Assembly (NCBI GenBank): GCA_025998955.1
Contig: AP024676.1
Location: 1,488,001 to 1,552,000 of the forward strand
Source of the DNA: Candidatus Roseilinea sp.
GTDB lineage: Bacteria > Chloroflexota > Anaerolineae > J036 > Brachytrichaceae
Direction: 5' to 3'
Length of the DNA: 64,000 nt
Numbering within the stretch: position 1 is the stretch's first letter; every line of letters starts with the position of its first letter. The notes under the pieces are model-generated. The model had not been told where the DNA came from and ran no database searches. It saw nothing but the letters and a program-made list of their open reading frames with translations. The translations under genes were made by a program, and so were the position numbers. Below are positions 33,171 to 42,606 of this stretch, in pieces.

Positions 33171-34196
33171 TCATTCTGTCCGAGCCTCGCGACGCGCCCG
33201 GCGTTCGCGCCGCTCGCTGTTTGGCTCCTGACGTCGGGCCAGCGGCACCGTGAGCGTGAGCGTTGTCGGGTCGAGCGGCGGCTGGTCGAACAGCGCGGCT
33301 TTCATCGCGCGGATGTGCGCCGGTGTGCTGCCGCAACATGCGCCGATCAACGTTGCACCGAGCGCGCGTAGCCGACGGGCGGCTTCGGCCATGACCTCCG
33401 GCGAAGCGTCGTAGGTGGCTTTGCCGTTGACCATCTTGGGCATGCCGGCGTTGCTCTTCGCAACCAGAGGAACGTCCTGCCGCACCATGCGCATGGCATA
33501 GATCACCGCTTCCACCTCATCCGGGCCGTTGCCGCAGTTCCCCCCGATTGCCGCAAGGTCGAGTTTGGCCAGCTCGGTGATCGCTTCGGCCGGGCTAACC
33601 CCCATCATCGTGAAGCCACGCGTGTCGAACGTCATCGTCGCCACGATAGGCAAATGCGGCGCAGCCAGGCGCGCGCCTTCAACGGCTGCTTGCACCTCTC
33701 GCAGGTCGCTCATCGTCTCGATCCAAAATAGATCCACACCGCCGGCGACCAGTCCTTCGGCTTGGGCACGGAAGCCCTCCACCGCCTCGGCGTATGCCAA
33801 TGCACCCGTTGGCTGCAAAATCTCGCCGCTCGGGCCGATGTCGCCGGCCACAATGCGGTCGCCGGCCTCGTCGCGCGCCAGCTCCGCCCCTGCTCTGTTC
33901 AACTCGAACACGCGATCTTGCAGGTTGTGCATCTTCAGGCGAAACGGATTGCCGCCGAACGTGTTGGTTAGGATGACTTCCGAGCCGGCCTCTAAATAGC
34001 CGCGGTGCACTGCGCGCACCTTCGCCTGCTTGTCGGCCAACACGTTCCACAGCTCGGGCGGGTCGCCGAAGAGCAAGCCCACTTCCATCAGTTGGGTGCC
34101 CATCGCGCCGTCGAGGAGAATCGGCCGACCATCACGCCTGGCGCACTCCACGAGGTCAAGGAAGGATCGTTGGATCAAGGGGGTGGTGAGTGTCAT
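33171..34196 (-). CDS. Homocysteine S-methyltransferase family protein
   Basis: A 341-residue barrel protein like the N-terminal domain of MetH or BhmT, which transfers methyl groups to homocysteine. Zinc thiolates are C221 (GGNCGNGP) and C287/C288 (GACCGSTP). N-terminal LLDGAMGTQLM is typical. It could accept methyl groups from the operon's corrinoid protein, so methionine formation would be one exit for the imported methyl groups. The start codon lies inside a 7-nt repeat tract (34191-34239) and has no ribosome site. The C-terminal tail is Arg/Glu-rich and non-conserved. Confidence 0.88.
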   Translation of the reverse strand: MTLTTPLIQRSFLDLVECARRDGRPILLDGAMGTQLMEVGLLFGDPPELWNVLADKQAKVRAVHRGYLEAGSEVILTNTFGGNPFRLKMHNLQDRVFELNRAGAELARDEAGDRIVAGDIGPSGEILQPTGALAYAEAVEGFRAQAEGLVAGGVDLFWIETMSDLREVQAAVEGARLAAPHLPIVATMTFDTRGFTMMGVSPAEAITELAKLDLAAIGGNCGNGPDEVEAVIYAMRMVRQDVPLVAKSNAGMPKMVNGKATYDASPEVMAEAARRLRALGATLIGACCGSTPAHIRAMKAALFDQPPLDPTTLTLTVPLARRQEPNSERRERRARREARTE

Positions 34197-34239
34197 GTGT
34201 CATGTGCCACATACCACGTATCACATATTGCATATTCCA
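34191..34239 (-). repeat. Seven degenerate heptamers spanning a start codon
   Basis: Plus-strand units TGTCATG, TGTCATG, TGCCACA, TACCACG, TATCACA, TATTGCA, TATTCCA. On the minus strand this reads ATGACAC twice; the second ATG is the start used by the homocysteine methyltransferase. A one-unit slip would move the start by 7 bases. Confidence 0.75.
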
Positions 34240-34274
34240 TCCAAGCCATATGCGATACGCAATACGAGATAGCG

Positions 34275-34763
34275 CTACGCCTGCTGTTGCTCGATGAACT
34301 CTCGGATACTGACAATCTGAGCGAGATGTTCGTTATCGTGCCCGATCAGGATTTCCACTTGTCGGCGCAGCTTGGTCACGCCGAGCGTTTCGTGCATACA
34401 CGTGCGCAACCACTGCTGATGCGTCAACCCTCGCAGATAGTGGACCGTCGTCGCGCGTTCCGCCGAAAAGATGTCAATCAATTCTTTCACATCTTTGGTG
34501 AGGTCATGGGTGGTTGGGTCAGGCCGCATGAGCGGCTCATACGGGTTGTCCTGCTCAACCATGCGCACGAAGCGCGCACGGAACTTGACTTCGACCTCGG
34601 CCAAATGCGCGATCACGTCTTTGATGCACCACTCCCTCGGCGCCGGACGGGCCAACGCGGCTACGTCGTCTACGCGCTTCGTCAGGCGCATCAGGTCGCG
34701 CGGTGTGCCGTCGAGCGCCTCGAGCAACATTTGATACTTCGCGTGCAGCGTGCGCGGGGTCAT
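34275..34763 (-). CDS. DinB-family metal-binding four-helix protein
   Basis: A 162-residue DinB/YfiT-like protein. The three metal-binding His are probably in VIAHLAEVE (helix 2) and GHDNEHLAQI (helix 4). Family members are often thiol-dependent S-transferases or of unknown function. Its start overlaps the stop of the RamA-like gene (ATGA), so the two are translationally coupled within the C1 operon. No specific function claimed. Confidence 0.82.
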   Translation of the reverse strand: MTPRTLHAKYQMLLEALDGTPRDLMRLTKRVDDVAALARPAPREWCIKDVIAHLAEVEVKFRARFVRMVEQDNPYEPLMRPDPTTHDLTKDVKELIDIFSAERATTVHYLRGLTHQQWLRTCMHETLGVTKLRRQVEILIGHDNEHLAQIVSIREFIEQQQA

Positions 34764-36916
34764 GGCGTTTGCTCCTCCGATAGAGCCGGTGGCGACGACG
34801 CAGCAACACTCCGCTCTCGTCGTTCACGCCGGCGTCGTGCACGCGCGTCATCACCGTCCGGCGCGTTGCGCTCACCCGGCAGCACACCGATCGCTTCCAA
34901 GTGCGGAAATGCATCCACGCGATTCGGCAAATGCATGGCGTTGACGAATTCCTCCTGGAAGTGCGGATCAATGGCCGTCTCGATGTAGTGTACGCGGCGC
35001 GCTGCCTGCGCCGACTCCGCTCGGCGCGATTTATTCAGCAGCGCGATGCGCGCGCCATCGCCGGCAGCATTGCCCACCGCGACCACTTTGCTCAGATCGC
35101 AATCGGGGAACATGCCCAGCACCATGGCGTGCAGTGGATCAATGTAGCTGCCGAAAGCGCCGGCCAGCACTACCCTATCCACCCGCTCGACGCCGCGCCG
35201 CCGCATCAGCAGCTTGCAGCCGGCATAGAGCGCCGCCTTCGCCAGTTGAATGTTACGCACATCATCCTGGGTAATCACGATCTCCCTACCGAAGGCGGTC
35301 TGGTCGGCGGTCGCCAGAACATATTCGGCTTTGCGGCCGTTGAAACGCAAGGGGGAAGTCGAAAGTCGGGAGTCGTCATCCAGTCTTGACCTCCCACTCG
35401 CAACTCCCGCCGTCCAATCCTCGTCAAACCTGCCATCGGCTCTCAGAATCCCCGCCATGAACAACTCGGCCACGGCCTCGATGATGCCGCTGCCGCAGAT
35501 ACCGGTGGCTTTGATTTGTTCCGGCGGCTGCTCGTCGCTCCACCGATCGTTGCCGATCACCTTGAAGCGCGGCCGGCCGCTGGCGCGATCAATGCGCACG
35601 CGTTCGATGGCACCCGGCGCGGCGCGCTGGCCGTGTGTGATCTGCGCACCCTCGAAGGCCGGGCCGGTCGGGCTGCTGCAACTCCACACGCCCGCGCGAT
35701 TGCCGAGCAAGATTTCGGCGTTGGTGCCCACGTCAATCACCAGCATCATCTCATCCTGCTGGTCAGGCGCTTCGGCGATCAGCACACCGACGTTGTCCGC
35801 GCCAACGTGGCCGGCTTCCAAGGCAAGCAGATGCACGTTGGCCGCCGGATGAATGCGTAGGCCGAGATCGCGCGCCTTCACGTCCACCGGCGCGTGCGTG
35901 GCCAGCGTGAACGGCGCCGCGCCGAGCTCAGTTGGATCCAAGCCGAGCAGGATGTGGTGCATGACCGTATTTCCAACCAGCACCGCCTCGTAGATGTTAT
36001 CCACGCGCACGCCGGCGCGTTTCGCCGCTTGGGTCGCCAGATCGTTGAGCGCGCCGATGACGGCAGCGTGCAGCTTGCTCAGGCCGTCGTCATGCATCAT
36101 GACGTAGCTCACCCGGCTCATCAAATCTTCGCCGAACGTGATTTGCGGGTTCATCAGGCTCTCGGTCGCCAGCACTGCGCCGGTGTGCAAGTCGCACAGG
36201 TGCGCTGCGATGGTGGTCGAGCCTACATCTACCGCCAGGCCATACATCGCGTCGTGAAAGCCCGGCCGCACGTCAATCACCTCGCGTTCGTCCCAGACGA
36301 CAACCGTAATGCGTGGCTTGCTGCCCGGCACGGTGGGTTTGCCTGCGCGCAGCGCCGGCGTCAGTTGACGCAGCGCATAGATGTCAATGCGCAGGTCCTT
36401 CAACCCCCACTCGTGGCTCAACGCCTCCTGCAATCGCTCCCAGTCGCCCTTGCGCCCGCCCAGCACGTTGGGCTCGACCTCGACGAACATCTGGCGCAGG
36501 ATGGGATCTATCGTGATCGGCCGGTCGCCCGCATCTTTGCGCACCACTTGCCTGCGCCGGGCGCTCTCCGGCGGCACGGTCACGAGCACGTCGCCTGCGA
36601 TACGGGCGGCGCAGGAGAGGCGAAGGGTGAGATGGGAGCTTGGAGATTGGAGATCGGTGGAGGATTGCTTGGCGAAGTAGCGCGCTTCGTCTTCGCCCAT
36701 CGGCGTGACGTGGTCGGGCGAAGAAGTAAGGCCGTATTTGGGAAACTGGCCACCCTCGACGATGACCTTGCACTTGCCGCAGGTCTGCCGCCCACCGCAG
36801 ATGCTGTCCACATCCACGCCGAGCTGGCGCGCCGCCTCGAGCAGCGTCGTGCCTTCGGCCACGCGCCCTTGCCGGCCGGAGGGTTGGAAGATGACCCGAT
36901 GAGTGTTTTGCGACAT
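34760..36916 (-). CDS. Corrinoid-protein reactivase, RamA/DUF4445-type ASKHA protein
   Basis: A 718-residue ATP-dependent reactivator that reduces oxidised Co(II) in corrinoid proteins. The N-terminal [2Fe-2S] domain has C40, C46, C49 and C102 (ICGGRQTCGKCK, LSCAAR). A linker follows, then the ASKHA ATPase core: YGLAVDVGSTTIAAHLC, VLVGNTVMHHILLG, VIDVGTNAEILLG, ATGICGSGIIEAVAEL and LAGAFGSYIDP. The C-terminus is Arg-rich. Two 7-nt repeat tracts fall inside: 36640-36660 encodes LQSPS before C102, and 35354-35374 encodes the SRLDDDSRL region. It lies directly downstream of the corrinoid protein gene, its expected client. Confidence 0.9.
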   Translation of the reverse strand: MSQNTHRVIFQPSGRQGRVAEGTTLLEAARQLGVDVDSICGGRQTCGKCKVIVEGGQFPKYGLTSSPDHVTPMGEDEARYFAKQSSTDLQSPSSHLTLRLSCAARIAGDVLVTVPPESARRRQVVRKDAGDRPITIDPILRQMFVEVEPNVLGGRKGDWERLQEALSHEWGLKDLRIDIYALRQLTPALRAGKPTVPGSKPRITVVVWDEREVIDVRPGFHDAMYGLAVDVGSTTIAAHLCDLHTGAVLATESLMNPQITFGEDLMSRVSYVMMHDDGLSKLHAAVIGALNDLATQAAKRAGVRVDNIYEAVLVGNTVMHHILLGLDPTELGAAPFTLATHAPVDVKARDLGLRIHPAANVHLLALEAGHVGADNVGVLIAEAPDQQDEMMLVIDVGTNAEILLGNRAGVWSCSSPTGPAFEGAQITHGQRAAPGAIERVRIDRASGRPRFKVIGNDRWSDEQPPEQIKATGICGSGIIEAVAELFMAGILRADGRFDEDWTAGVASGRSRLDDDSRLSTSPLRFNGRKAEYVLATADQTAFGREIVITQDDVRNIQLAKAALYAGCKLLMRRRGVERVDRVVLAGAFGSYIDPLHAMVLGMFPDCDLSKVVAVGNAAGDGARIALLNKSRRAESAQAARRVHYIETAIDPHFQEEFVNAMHLPNRVDAFPHLEAIGVLPGERNAPDGDDARARRRRERRERSVAASSPPALSEEQTP
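35354..35374 (-). repeat. Heptamer tract inside the RamA-like gene (C-terminal part)
   Basis: Units GAAGTCG, AAAGTCG, GGAGTCG on the plus strand. In frame and without stops. Same unit family as 17384-17404. Confidence 0.75.
36640..36660 (-). repeat. Heptamer tract inside the RamA-like gene (Fe-S domain)
   Basis: Units TTGGAGA, TTGGAGA, TCGGTGG on the plus strand, between the third and fourth cluster cysteines. The same TTGGAGA unit is found at 10947 and 44016. Confidence 0.75.
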
Positions 36917-36962
36917 GAATCAGATGTCAGGAAGCGGGGGATGGGGGCCGAGGAGCGGTATG

Positions 36963-36997
36963 GCGTCCTGCGTCTTGCGTCCTGAGTCTTGCGTTTG
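36963..36997 (-). repeat. Five heptamers between corrinoid-protein and RamA-like genes
   Basis: Units GCGTCCT, GCGTCTT, GCGTCCT, GAGTCTT, GCGTTTG. The complement AGGACGC/AAGACGC matches the units of the 24339 tract. Confidence 0.85.
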
Positions 36998-37002
36998 GCG
37001 AC

Positions 37003-37686
<684 letters not shown>

Positions 37687-37713
37687 CGTGCTCGACTCCT
37701 TTGTCGTTACGTT

Positions 37714-38664
37714 TTACCCTTGCATTTGCGTCGCTCGTCGCGCTGCGCGGCGGGCTTCCCGCTCGGCGCGCGCTGCTTCGGCGGCGGTCGCCCGCGCTGC
37801 ACCATCGCCGGTTTGCTGGGATTCGGCCTCGCGCCGCGCTGCGATCCACGCCATGCAATTACTGTCGTTGCCCATGAGCAAGTTCGCAGCCAAGATGGCA
37901 TTTTTGATCTCCGGCTCGAGCGGATTGGTGATCGCGCATGGCATCCCGGCAGCGATGACCATGCTGATGAATGCAGCGTTCAGAATCGGCCGGCCGGGCA
38001 AGCCGAAGGAGATATTGCTCGCGCCGCACACGGTGTTGCAACCCAGCTCTTCGCGGATCATGCGCACCAGGTCGAACAGAAGCTTGCCGGCGCCGTGCAC
38101 AGCACCGGCAGGCATGGCCAGCGGATCAATGATCACGTCTTCGCGTGGGATGCCGTAGCGCTCGGCGCGCTCGACGATCTTCTTGGCCACCTTGAAGCGC
38201 TCGTGGATATCGTATGAAATGCCGGTCTCGTCGTTGCTGATACCGATGACGGCGGCCTTGTGCTCGGCGACCATCGGCAACACCGACTCGAGCCGCTCCT
38301 CTTCGCCGGTCACCGAGTTCACAAGCGGCTTCCCTTTCACAACCTCCAGCCCGGCTTTGAGCGCAGCGACGACGGACGAATCTATGCAGATCGGCACATC
38401 GGTGACGGATTGCACGACGCGAATCGCCTCGGCCAGCAACGCCGGTTCGTCGGCCAACGGAATCCCGGCGTTCACATCCAGGACGTGCGCGCCGGCAGCC
38501 ACTTGCGCAATGGCATCCTCACGCACGCGGCTGAAATCACCGGCGGCCATCTCCGCCGCCAACTTTTTGCGGCCGGTCGGGTTGATGCGCTCGCCGATGA
38601 TGACGAACGGCCGGTTCGGCCCGATCACGACGGTTTTGGTGGGTGAAGAGATGACGGTTTCCAT
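37714..38664 (-). CDS. Pterin-binding methyltransferase (AcsE/MtgA/MtrH-like)
   Basis: A 316-residue TIM-barrel protein of the dihydropteroate synthase-like family that moves a methyl group between corrinoid protein and tetrahydrofolate. Seen: FVIIGERINPTGRKKLA at the N-terminus, AHVLDVNAGIP, ICIDSSVVAALKAGLEV, GISNDETGIS and the CGASNISFGLPGR motif. All match the methyl-THF:corrinoid class rather than folate biosynthesis (DHPS). The tail is Ala/Arg-rich and non-conserved. Lies between MetF and the corrinoid protein, 9 and 27 bases from each. Confidence 0.9.
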   Translation of the reverse strand: METVISSPTKTVVIGPNRPFVIIGERINPTGRKKLAAEMAAGDFSRVREDAIAQVAAGAHVLDVNAGIPLADEPALLAEAIRVVQSVTDVPICIDSSVVAALKAGLEVVKGKPLVNSVTGEEERLESVLPMVAEHKAAVIGISNDETGISYDIHERFKVAKKIVERAERYGIPREDVIIDPLAMPAGAVHGAGKLLFDLVRMIREELGCNTVCGASNISFGLPGRPILNAAFISMVIAAGMPCAITNPLEPEIKNAILAANLLMGNDSNCMAWIAARREAESQQTGDGAARATAAEAARAEREARRAARRATQMQG

Positions 38665-38673
38665 CTTCTTTAT

Positions 38674-39684
38674 CTAGCTAGAGAGAACACAACGCACAGA
38701 GTCTGTTCGGGTTGTTTGGATCACTTGGTTTATTCTGTCCCCATGACTGCGCGGGCGGCGCGGCAACAGCCCAGCGCGCTGGATGACTTCGGCCACGGCT
38801 TCTTCTTGCCGGTAGGCCATCACATGGATACCGGCTACGCCTTCGATCTCACGCACCTGCTGGATGATCTCGATGCAAATGCGTTTGCCCTCTTCGGCCT
38901 GTTGCAGCTTGGGCGTCTTGGCCATGCGCTGCATCACCGCATCGGGAATCCACACCCCTGGCACGCGGTCGCGCATGAACTCGGCGGCTTTGTACGACCG
39001 AATCGGGCCAACCCCGACGAGGATGTAGACCCGCTCATGCAGGCCCAGGTCACGCACACGGCGCATGAATTGCTGTAAGCGCGGCACGTCGAAGCAATAT
39101 TGCGTTTGGATGAACTCGGCACCGGCCTTCACCTTCTTCTCCAGGCGCAGCGGCCGCCAGTCGAACGGCGGCGCAAACGGGTTCTCCACTGCGCCCAGGA
39201 AGAACTGCGGCGGTGTGCGCAACTTGCGCCCGCTCAGCAACACACCGCGATCGCGCATCATGCGAGCGACCTGCAACAGTTGAATCGAATCCAGGTCGAA
39301 CACGCGTTTGGCCTCGGGCTGGTCGCCGGCCGAGACATCGTCGCCGGTGAGGCACAACACGTTCCGCACGCCCATCGCCGCTGCGCCCAGCAAGTCGCCC
39401 TGAATAGCGATGCGGTTACGATCGCGGCAACCCATTTGCAGCACGGCCTCATAGCCGGCGCGCGTCAGCAGCGCGCAACATCCCATGCTGCTCATGTGGC
39501 AGTTCGCGCCGGCGCCGTCGGTGGCGTTGATCGCGTCGCATACTTCGGCCAACACTAGCGCGTTTTGATACACATCGTTCGGGTCGGCGCTGTCGGGCGC
39601 ATCCAGTTCAGCAGTGACGGCAAAGCGCCCCGAGCGCAGCACGCGTTCGAGCCGCGAACGAGGAGGCGTCGTCAGGTCACGCAT
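38674..39684 (-). CDS. metF: Methylenetetrahydrofolate reductase
   Basis: A 336-residue MetF-like barrel, interconverting 5,10-methylene-THF and 5-methyl-THF. Motifs: FAVTAELDAPDSADPND, the FAD-site region NRIAIQGDLLGAAAMGVRN followed by LCLTGDD, and FIQTQYCFD. Start ATG 39684 overlaps the 3' end of the MetV gene by 8 bases. Next to a pterin methyltransferase it could run in the oxidative direction, turning methyl-THF into methylene-THF. Confidence 0.9.
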   Translation of the reverse strand: MRDLTTPPRSRLERVLRSGRFAVTAELDAPDSADPNDVYQNALVLAEVCDAINATDGAGANCHMSSMGCCALLTRAGYEAVLQMGCRDRNRIAIQGDLLGAAAMGVRNVLCLTGDDVSAGDQPEAKRVFDLDSIQLLQVARMMRDRGVLLSGRKLRTPPQFFLGAVENPFAPPFDWRPLRLEKKVKAGAEFIQTQYCFDVPRLQQFMRRVRDLGLHERVYILVGVGPIRSYKAAEFMRDRVPGVWIPDAVMQRMAKTPKLQQAEEGKRICIEIIQQVREIEGVAGIHVMAYRQEEAVAEVIQRAGLLPRRPRSHGDRINQVIQTTRTDSVRCVLSS

Positions 39685-40183
39685 CCCATCCCCACCCCTT
39701 CGGCGTCTGCACGTCTCGTCCTTCGATCATCGTCACCCAGGCCGACTCGTTCTGCAGGGTGCGATTGACCGGCGGCTGGATCACTTTGATGTCGTCCGCG
39801 AAGATCAGCATCGTCCGACTGCGTTCCCAGGCCTGCACCCACACACATGGCATCTCGGGAATCACCTCGCAGTGACCATTCGGGCGCACGCCACCGCACG
39901 GCCCGTTGCGTAGGTTCTTCGGGCAGTTCATCGGACAGGTCATGCCAGTGCTGTGCAAGATACACTGACCGCACATCTGGCAATTGAACACCCAACCCTT
40001 CAATACTTCTTCGCTGCGCACCATCAACCAATTTGCAAAACGCGGGTGGATACGCTTCATGACCGGATACGCTTTCATGATGATGCGCTTGGAGAAGAGA
40101 TAGGCACGCTCCAACCAGCGCGGATGATTCTTCAGCCACTCCGCGCCGGGCATGCGCCGTGCCTCTTTCATATGAGTGACCAT
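39677..40183 (-). CDS. MetV-like Cys-rich partner of MetF (MTHFR C-terminal domain)
   Basis: A 168-residue protein with a run of cysteines (C68, C71, C74, C83, C87, C96, C105, C113) in the pattern CQMCGQCILH...CPMNCPKN...NGPCGG. This is the zinc/Fe-S domain found in MetV, the partner of MetF in acetogens, and fused to some reductases. It suggests a MetVF complex using an electron carrier other than NADH, for example ferredoxin. Overlaps metF. Confidence 0.85.
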   Translation of the reverse strand: MVTHMKEARRMPGAEWLKNHPRWLERAYLFSKRIIMKAYPVMKRIHPRFANWLMVRSEEVLKGWVFNCQMCGQCILHSTGMTCPMNCPKNLRNGPCGGVRPNGHCEVIPEMPCVWVQAWERSRTMLIFADDIKVIQPPVNRTLQNESAWVTMIEGRDVQTPKGWGWDA

Positions 40184-40208
40184 CGCTTTTACTCCGTTCT
40201 GCGCGACT

Positions 40209-41777
40209 TCATTCGCGCACCAGCCGGCCGGCGCGTATCTCGGCGCGGCGCTTCTCGGTGAATTCGAGCAGCGCTTCTTTCACGCCTTCATCGAGCGCCG
40301 GTGGCTGATACTCCTGTAACATGCGCTTCCAAACGGCGTTCGCACGCTTGTATGTATCCTCAGCGCCTTCGCTCTCCCACTTTTCGTAGTTATCCATGTT
40401 AAACACGGCATGCTGGTAGAAGGCCGTCTCGTAGTGGCGCATGGTGTGCTGCGAGCCGAGGAAGTGGCCGCCGGGGCCGACTTCCTCATAAGCATCCCAG
40501 GCCAGGTCTTCCTCGTCCAGGCCGATGCCCTGCACGAACTTCGCCATCATGCCGCACATCTCCAGGTCGAGGACGAACTTCTCGTAGCCGGCGATCAAAC
40601 CGCCCTCCAACCATCCGGCCGCATGCAACACGAAGTTGACGCCCGCCTGCACCGTCGTCACGAACGTGCTGGCGCTCTCGTAGCCGGCCTGCGCATCGGG
40701 GATGCGCGATGCAGTGAAATTGCCGCCGCTGCGGTAGGGCAGGTTGTAATGGCGCGCCATCTGTGCGCCGGCGTAGAGCGCGAGGTTGCCCTCCGGCGTA
40801 CCAAAGCACGGTGCGCCGCTCTTCAGATCAATGTTCGCCAAAAACGAGCCGTAGATGCACGGCGTGCCGGGGTTGAGCATCTGCGCGTAGCAGATACCGA
40901 ACAGTGCCTCGGCGTTCTGCTGTGCCAGCGTGGCGGCCATGCTCACCGGCGACATTGCGCCGGCGATGAGGAAAGGGGTGATGAGCAACGCTTGCTTCGC
41001 CTGCGCATAGACCTCCAGCGCGCCGAACATGCGATCGTCGAAGCGCAGCGGCGATGACGCGTTGATGAGCGAGAGCACGGCGGGACGCTCGCGGATCGCT
41101 TCTGCACCGAAGACAATCTCGGCCATCGTCACCGTGTCGCGCGCGTTCTCCTTGTGTGTCACGCTGCCCATGAACGCTTTGTCGCTCAGCGTGATGTGCG
41201 CGAGCAACATATCGAGATGGCGTTCTTTCACATCCACGTCATTCGGCTCGCACAACGTGCCGCCGTTGTGATGCAAGTGCTCGCTCATGTAGGTCAAGCG
41301 GACGAAATTGCGGAAGTCCTCGATCGTCGCCTGACGCCGGCCACGGTCGAGGTCGAGCACGAACGGTGGGCCATACACCGGCGCGAAGACGGTGTGCCGG
41401 CCACCGATGGGCACATCCTTGGCCGGGTTGCGCGCGCGCTGCACGAACGACGCGGGCGCCTGGCGGACGAAATGCAGCAACGTATCCTCGTCTATCCTGA
41501 CCCGTTGGCCATCGGAGCGCTCCTCGACAATTGCGCCATGCTGGCGGAAGGTCTCGGCAGCGCGAGGATAGTCTACGATCAGGATGCCGATCTCCTTCAG
41601 CAAACGCATGGAGGCGCGGTGGATCTTGTCCACGCCTTCATCAGATAGCACCTCGACGAGTGGTAACGTGTTCACCAGCGGCTTGATTGCATCAACGAAG
41701 GCAAAGCCGCGCTGGCGGCGGCGGGCGTCGCGCTCACGCCGGGCGCGACGTTCGGTGGTGGGGATCGCGGTTGTCAT
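40209..41777 (-). CDS. MttB-family (trimethylamine methyltransferase-like) protein, non-pyrrolysine
   Basis: A 522-residue member of COG5598. These transfer a methyl group from a quaternary or tertiary amine to a corrinoid protein. True MttB carries pyrrolysine at an in-frame TAG; this ORF is read through without any, as in MtgB (glycine betaine) and relatives. The characteristic SMRLLKEIGILIVDYP, GGTLCEPNDV, IAGAMSPVSMAATLAQQNAE and CFGTPEGNLALYAGAQ segments are present. Substrate is probably a betaine or carnitine-like compound but cannot be read from sequence. Encoded 10 bases after IclR, at the head of the C1 operon. Confidence 0.9.
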   Translation of the reverse strand: MTTAIPTTERRARRERDARRRQRGFAFVDAIKPLVNTLPLVEVLSDEGVDKIHRASMRLLKEIGILIVDYPRAAETFRQHGAIVEERSDGQRVRIDEDTLLHFVRQAPASFVQRARNPAKDVPIGGRHTVFAPVYGPPFVLDLDRGRRQATIEDFRNFVRLTYMSEHLHHNGGTLCEPNDVDVKERHLDMLLAHITLSDKAFMGSVTHKENARDTVTMAEIVFGAEAIRERPAVLSLINASSPLRFDDRMFGALEVYAQAKQALLITPFLIAGAMSPVSMAATLAQQNAEALFGICYAQMLNPGTPCIYGSFLANIDLKSGAPCFGTPEGNLALYAGAQMARHYNLPYRSGGNFTASRIPDAQAGYESASTFVTTVQAGVNFVLHAAGWLEGGLIAGYEKFVLDLEMCGMMAKFVQGIGLDEEDLAWDAYEEVGPGGHFLGSQHTMRHYETAFYQHAVFNMDNYEKWESEGAEDTYKRANAVWKRMLQEYQPPALDEGVKEALLEFTEKRRAEIRAGRLVRE

Positions 41778-41786
41778 GTCTCAACA

Positions 41787-42599
41787 TCAACCACGAAGGA
41801 CGCGTAGGCTATTGAGGCCTACGTCGTGTTTCTTCGCGACCTTCGTGGAGAAATATCCTAGCTTCGCGCTGATCGCGCCGGCGGTGTCTTTTGTCAGTTG
41901 GATGAAATGATCGGCATCTTGCTCGCTCGGCCAGCGGAATGCCGGGCCGAACAAGCACACCGATGCCACGATGTGCCCCGCTTCGTCATAGATCGGCGCA
42001 GCAACGCCGACGATGTCGGGGTCGAACTCGCCGTTGGTCCAGGCATAGCCCTTGCGGCGAATCGCCCGCAGCTCGCGGCGCAGCGCCGCGGCTGATGCGA
42101 GCGTCGTGGGCGTGAAGCGTTGCAACGGGCGCATCAAATAGCGCTCAACCTGGGCGGGGTCGCGATGCGCCAGGTAGAGCTTGCCGTCGGAACAAGCGTG
42201 CAGCGGCAGGCGCTGCCCTACCCAATTGCGCACTTGCAGCGCGCGCGCTGTGTCAATCTGGTCCACGTAGCGGGCGTAGTCGCCGTCCGGCACGCACAGC
42301 GTGAGCGTCTCGCCGGTGGCCTCGGCCAGCCCTTGCAAAAACGGACGCGCGACGGCGACCAGGCTGCGCGCATACGGCGCGTTCGAGACGAGGGAGATCA
42401 ACGTTTGGCCGATGCGGAAGCCGTCGCGGTCGCCCTGGCGTTCCACCGCGCCCACCGCCTCCAGCGTCGAGAGCATCCGCGAGACAGTGCTCTTGGGCAG
42501 CGCGACGCGCGCGACGATCTCGGACAAGCTGGCGCCCTCCTCGCATGAGAGCGCCGCCAGGATGTCGAACGCGCGCCGGACGGACTGAATCTCGGACAT
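41787..42599 (-). CDS. IclR-family transcriptional regulator
   Basis: A 270-residue regulator with an N-terminal winged helix (SVRRAFDILAALSCEEGASL ... VALPKSTVSRMLSTLEAVGA) and a C-terminal GAF-like effector domain (TLCVPDGDYARYVDQIDTA ... GVAAPIYDEAGHIVASV). It is the first gene of the C1 operon, 10 bases before the MttB-family gene. A 33-bp palindrome lies immediately upstream of its start codon, which points to autoregulation and control of the whole operon. Confidence 0.92.
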   Translation of the reverse strand: MSEIQSVRRAFDILAALSCEEGASLSEIVARVALPKSTVSRMLSTLEAVGAVERQGDRDGFRIGQTLISLVSNAPYARSLVAVARPFLQGLAEATGETLTLCVPDGDYARYVDQIDTARALQVRNWVGQRLPLHACSDGKLYLAHRDPAQVERYLMRPLQRFTPTTLASAAALRRELRAIRRKGYAWTNGEFDPDIVGVAAPIYDEAGHIVASVCLFGPAFRWPSEQDADHFIQLTKDTAGAISAKLGYFSTKVAKKHDVGLNSLRVLRG

Positions 42600-42606
42600 G
42601 TTTGAT

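Noticed and set aside
33120-33180. Tract of TTCATTCTG/TTCATTTTG upstream of the DUF1638 gene as another heptamer repeat
   Set aside because: Its period is 9, not 7, and it is short; kept apart from the heptamer family.
32428-33339. Longer DUF1638 protein starting at 33339
   Set aside because: The first 79 codons read through the 3' end of the homocysteine methyltransferase gene and a repeat tract, with no family similarity.
40209-41777. Pyrrolysine in the MttB-family gene
   Set aside because: The frame is continuous without an in-frame TAG and no pyl genes are in the window, so it belongs to the non-Pyl branch.
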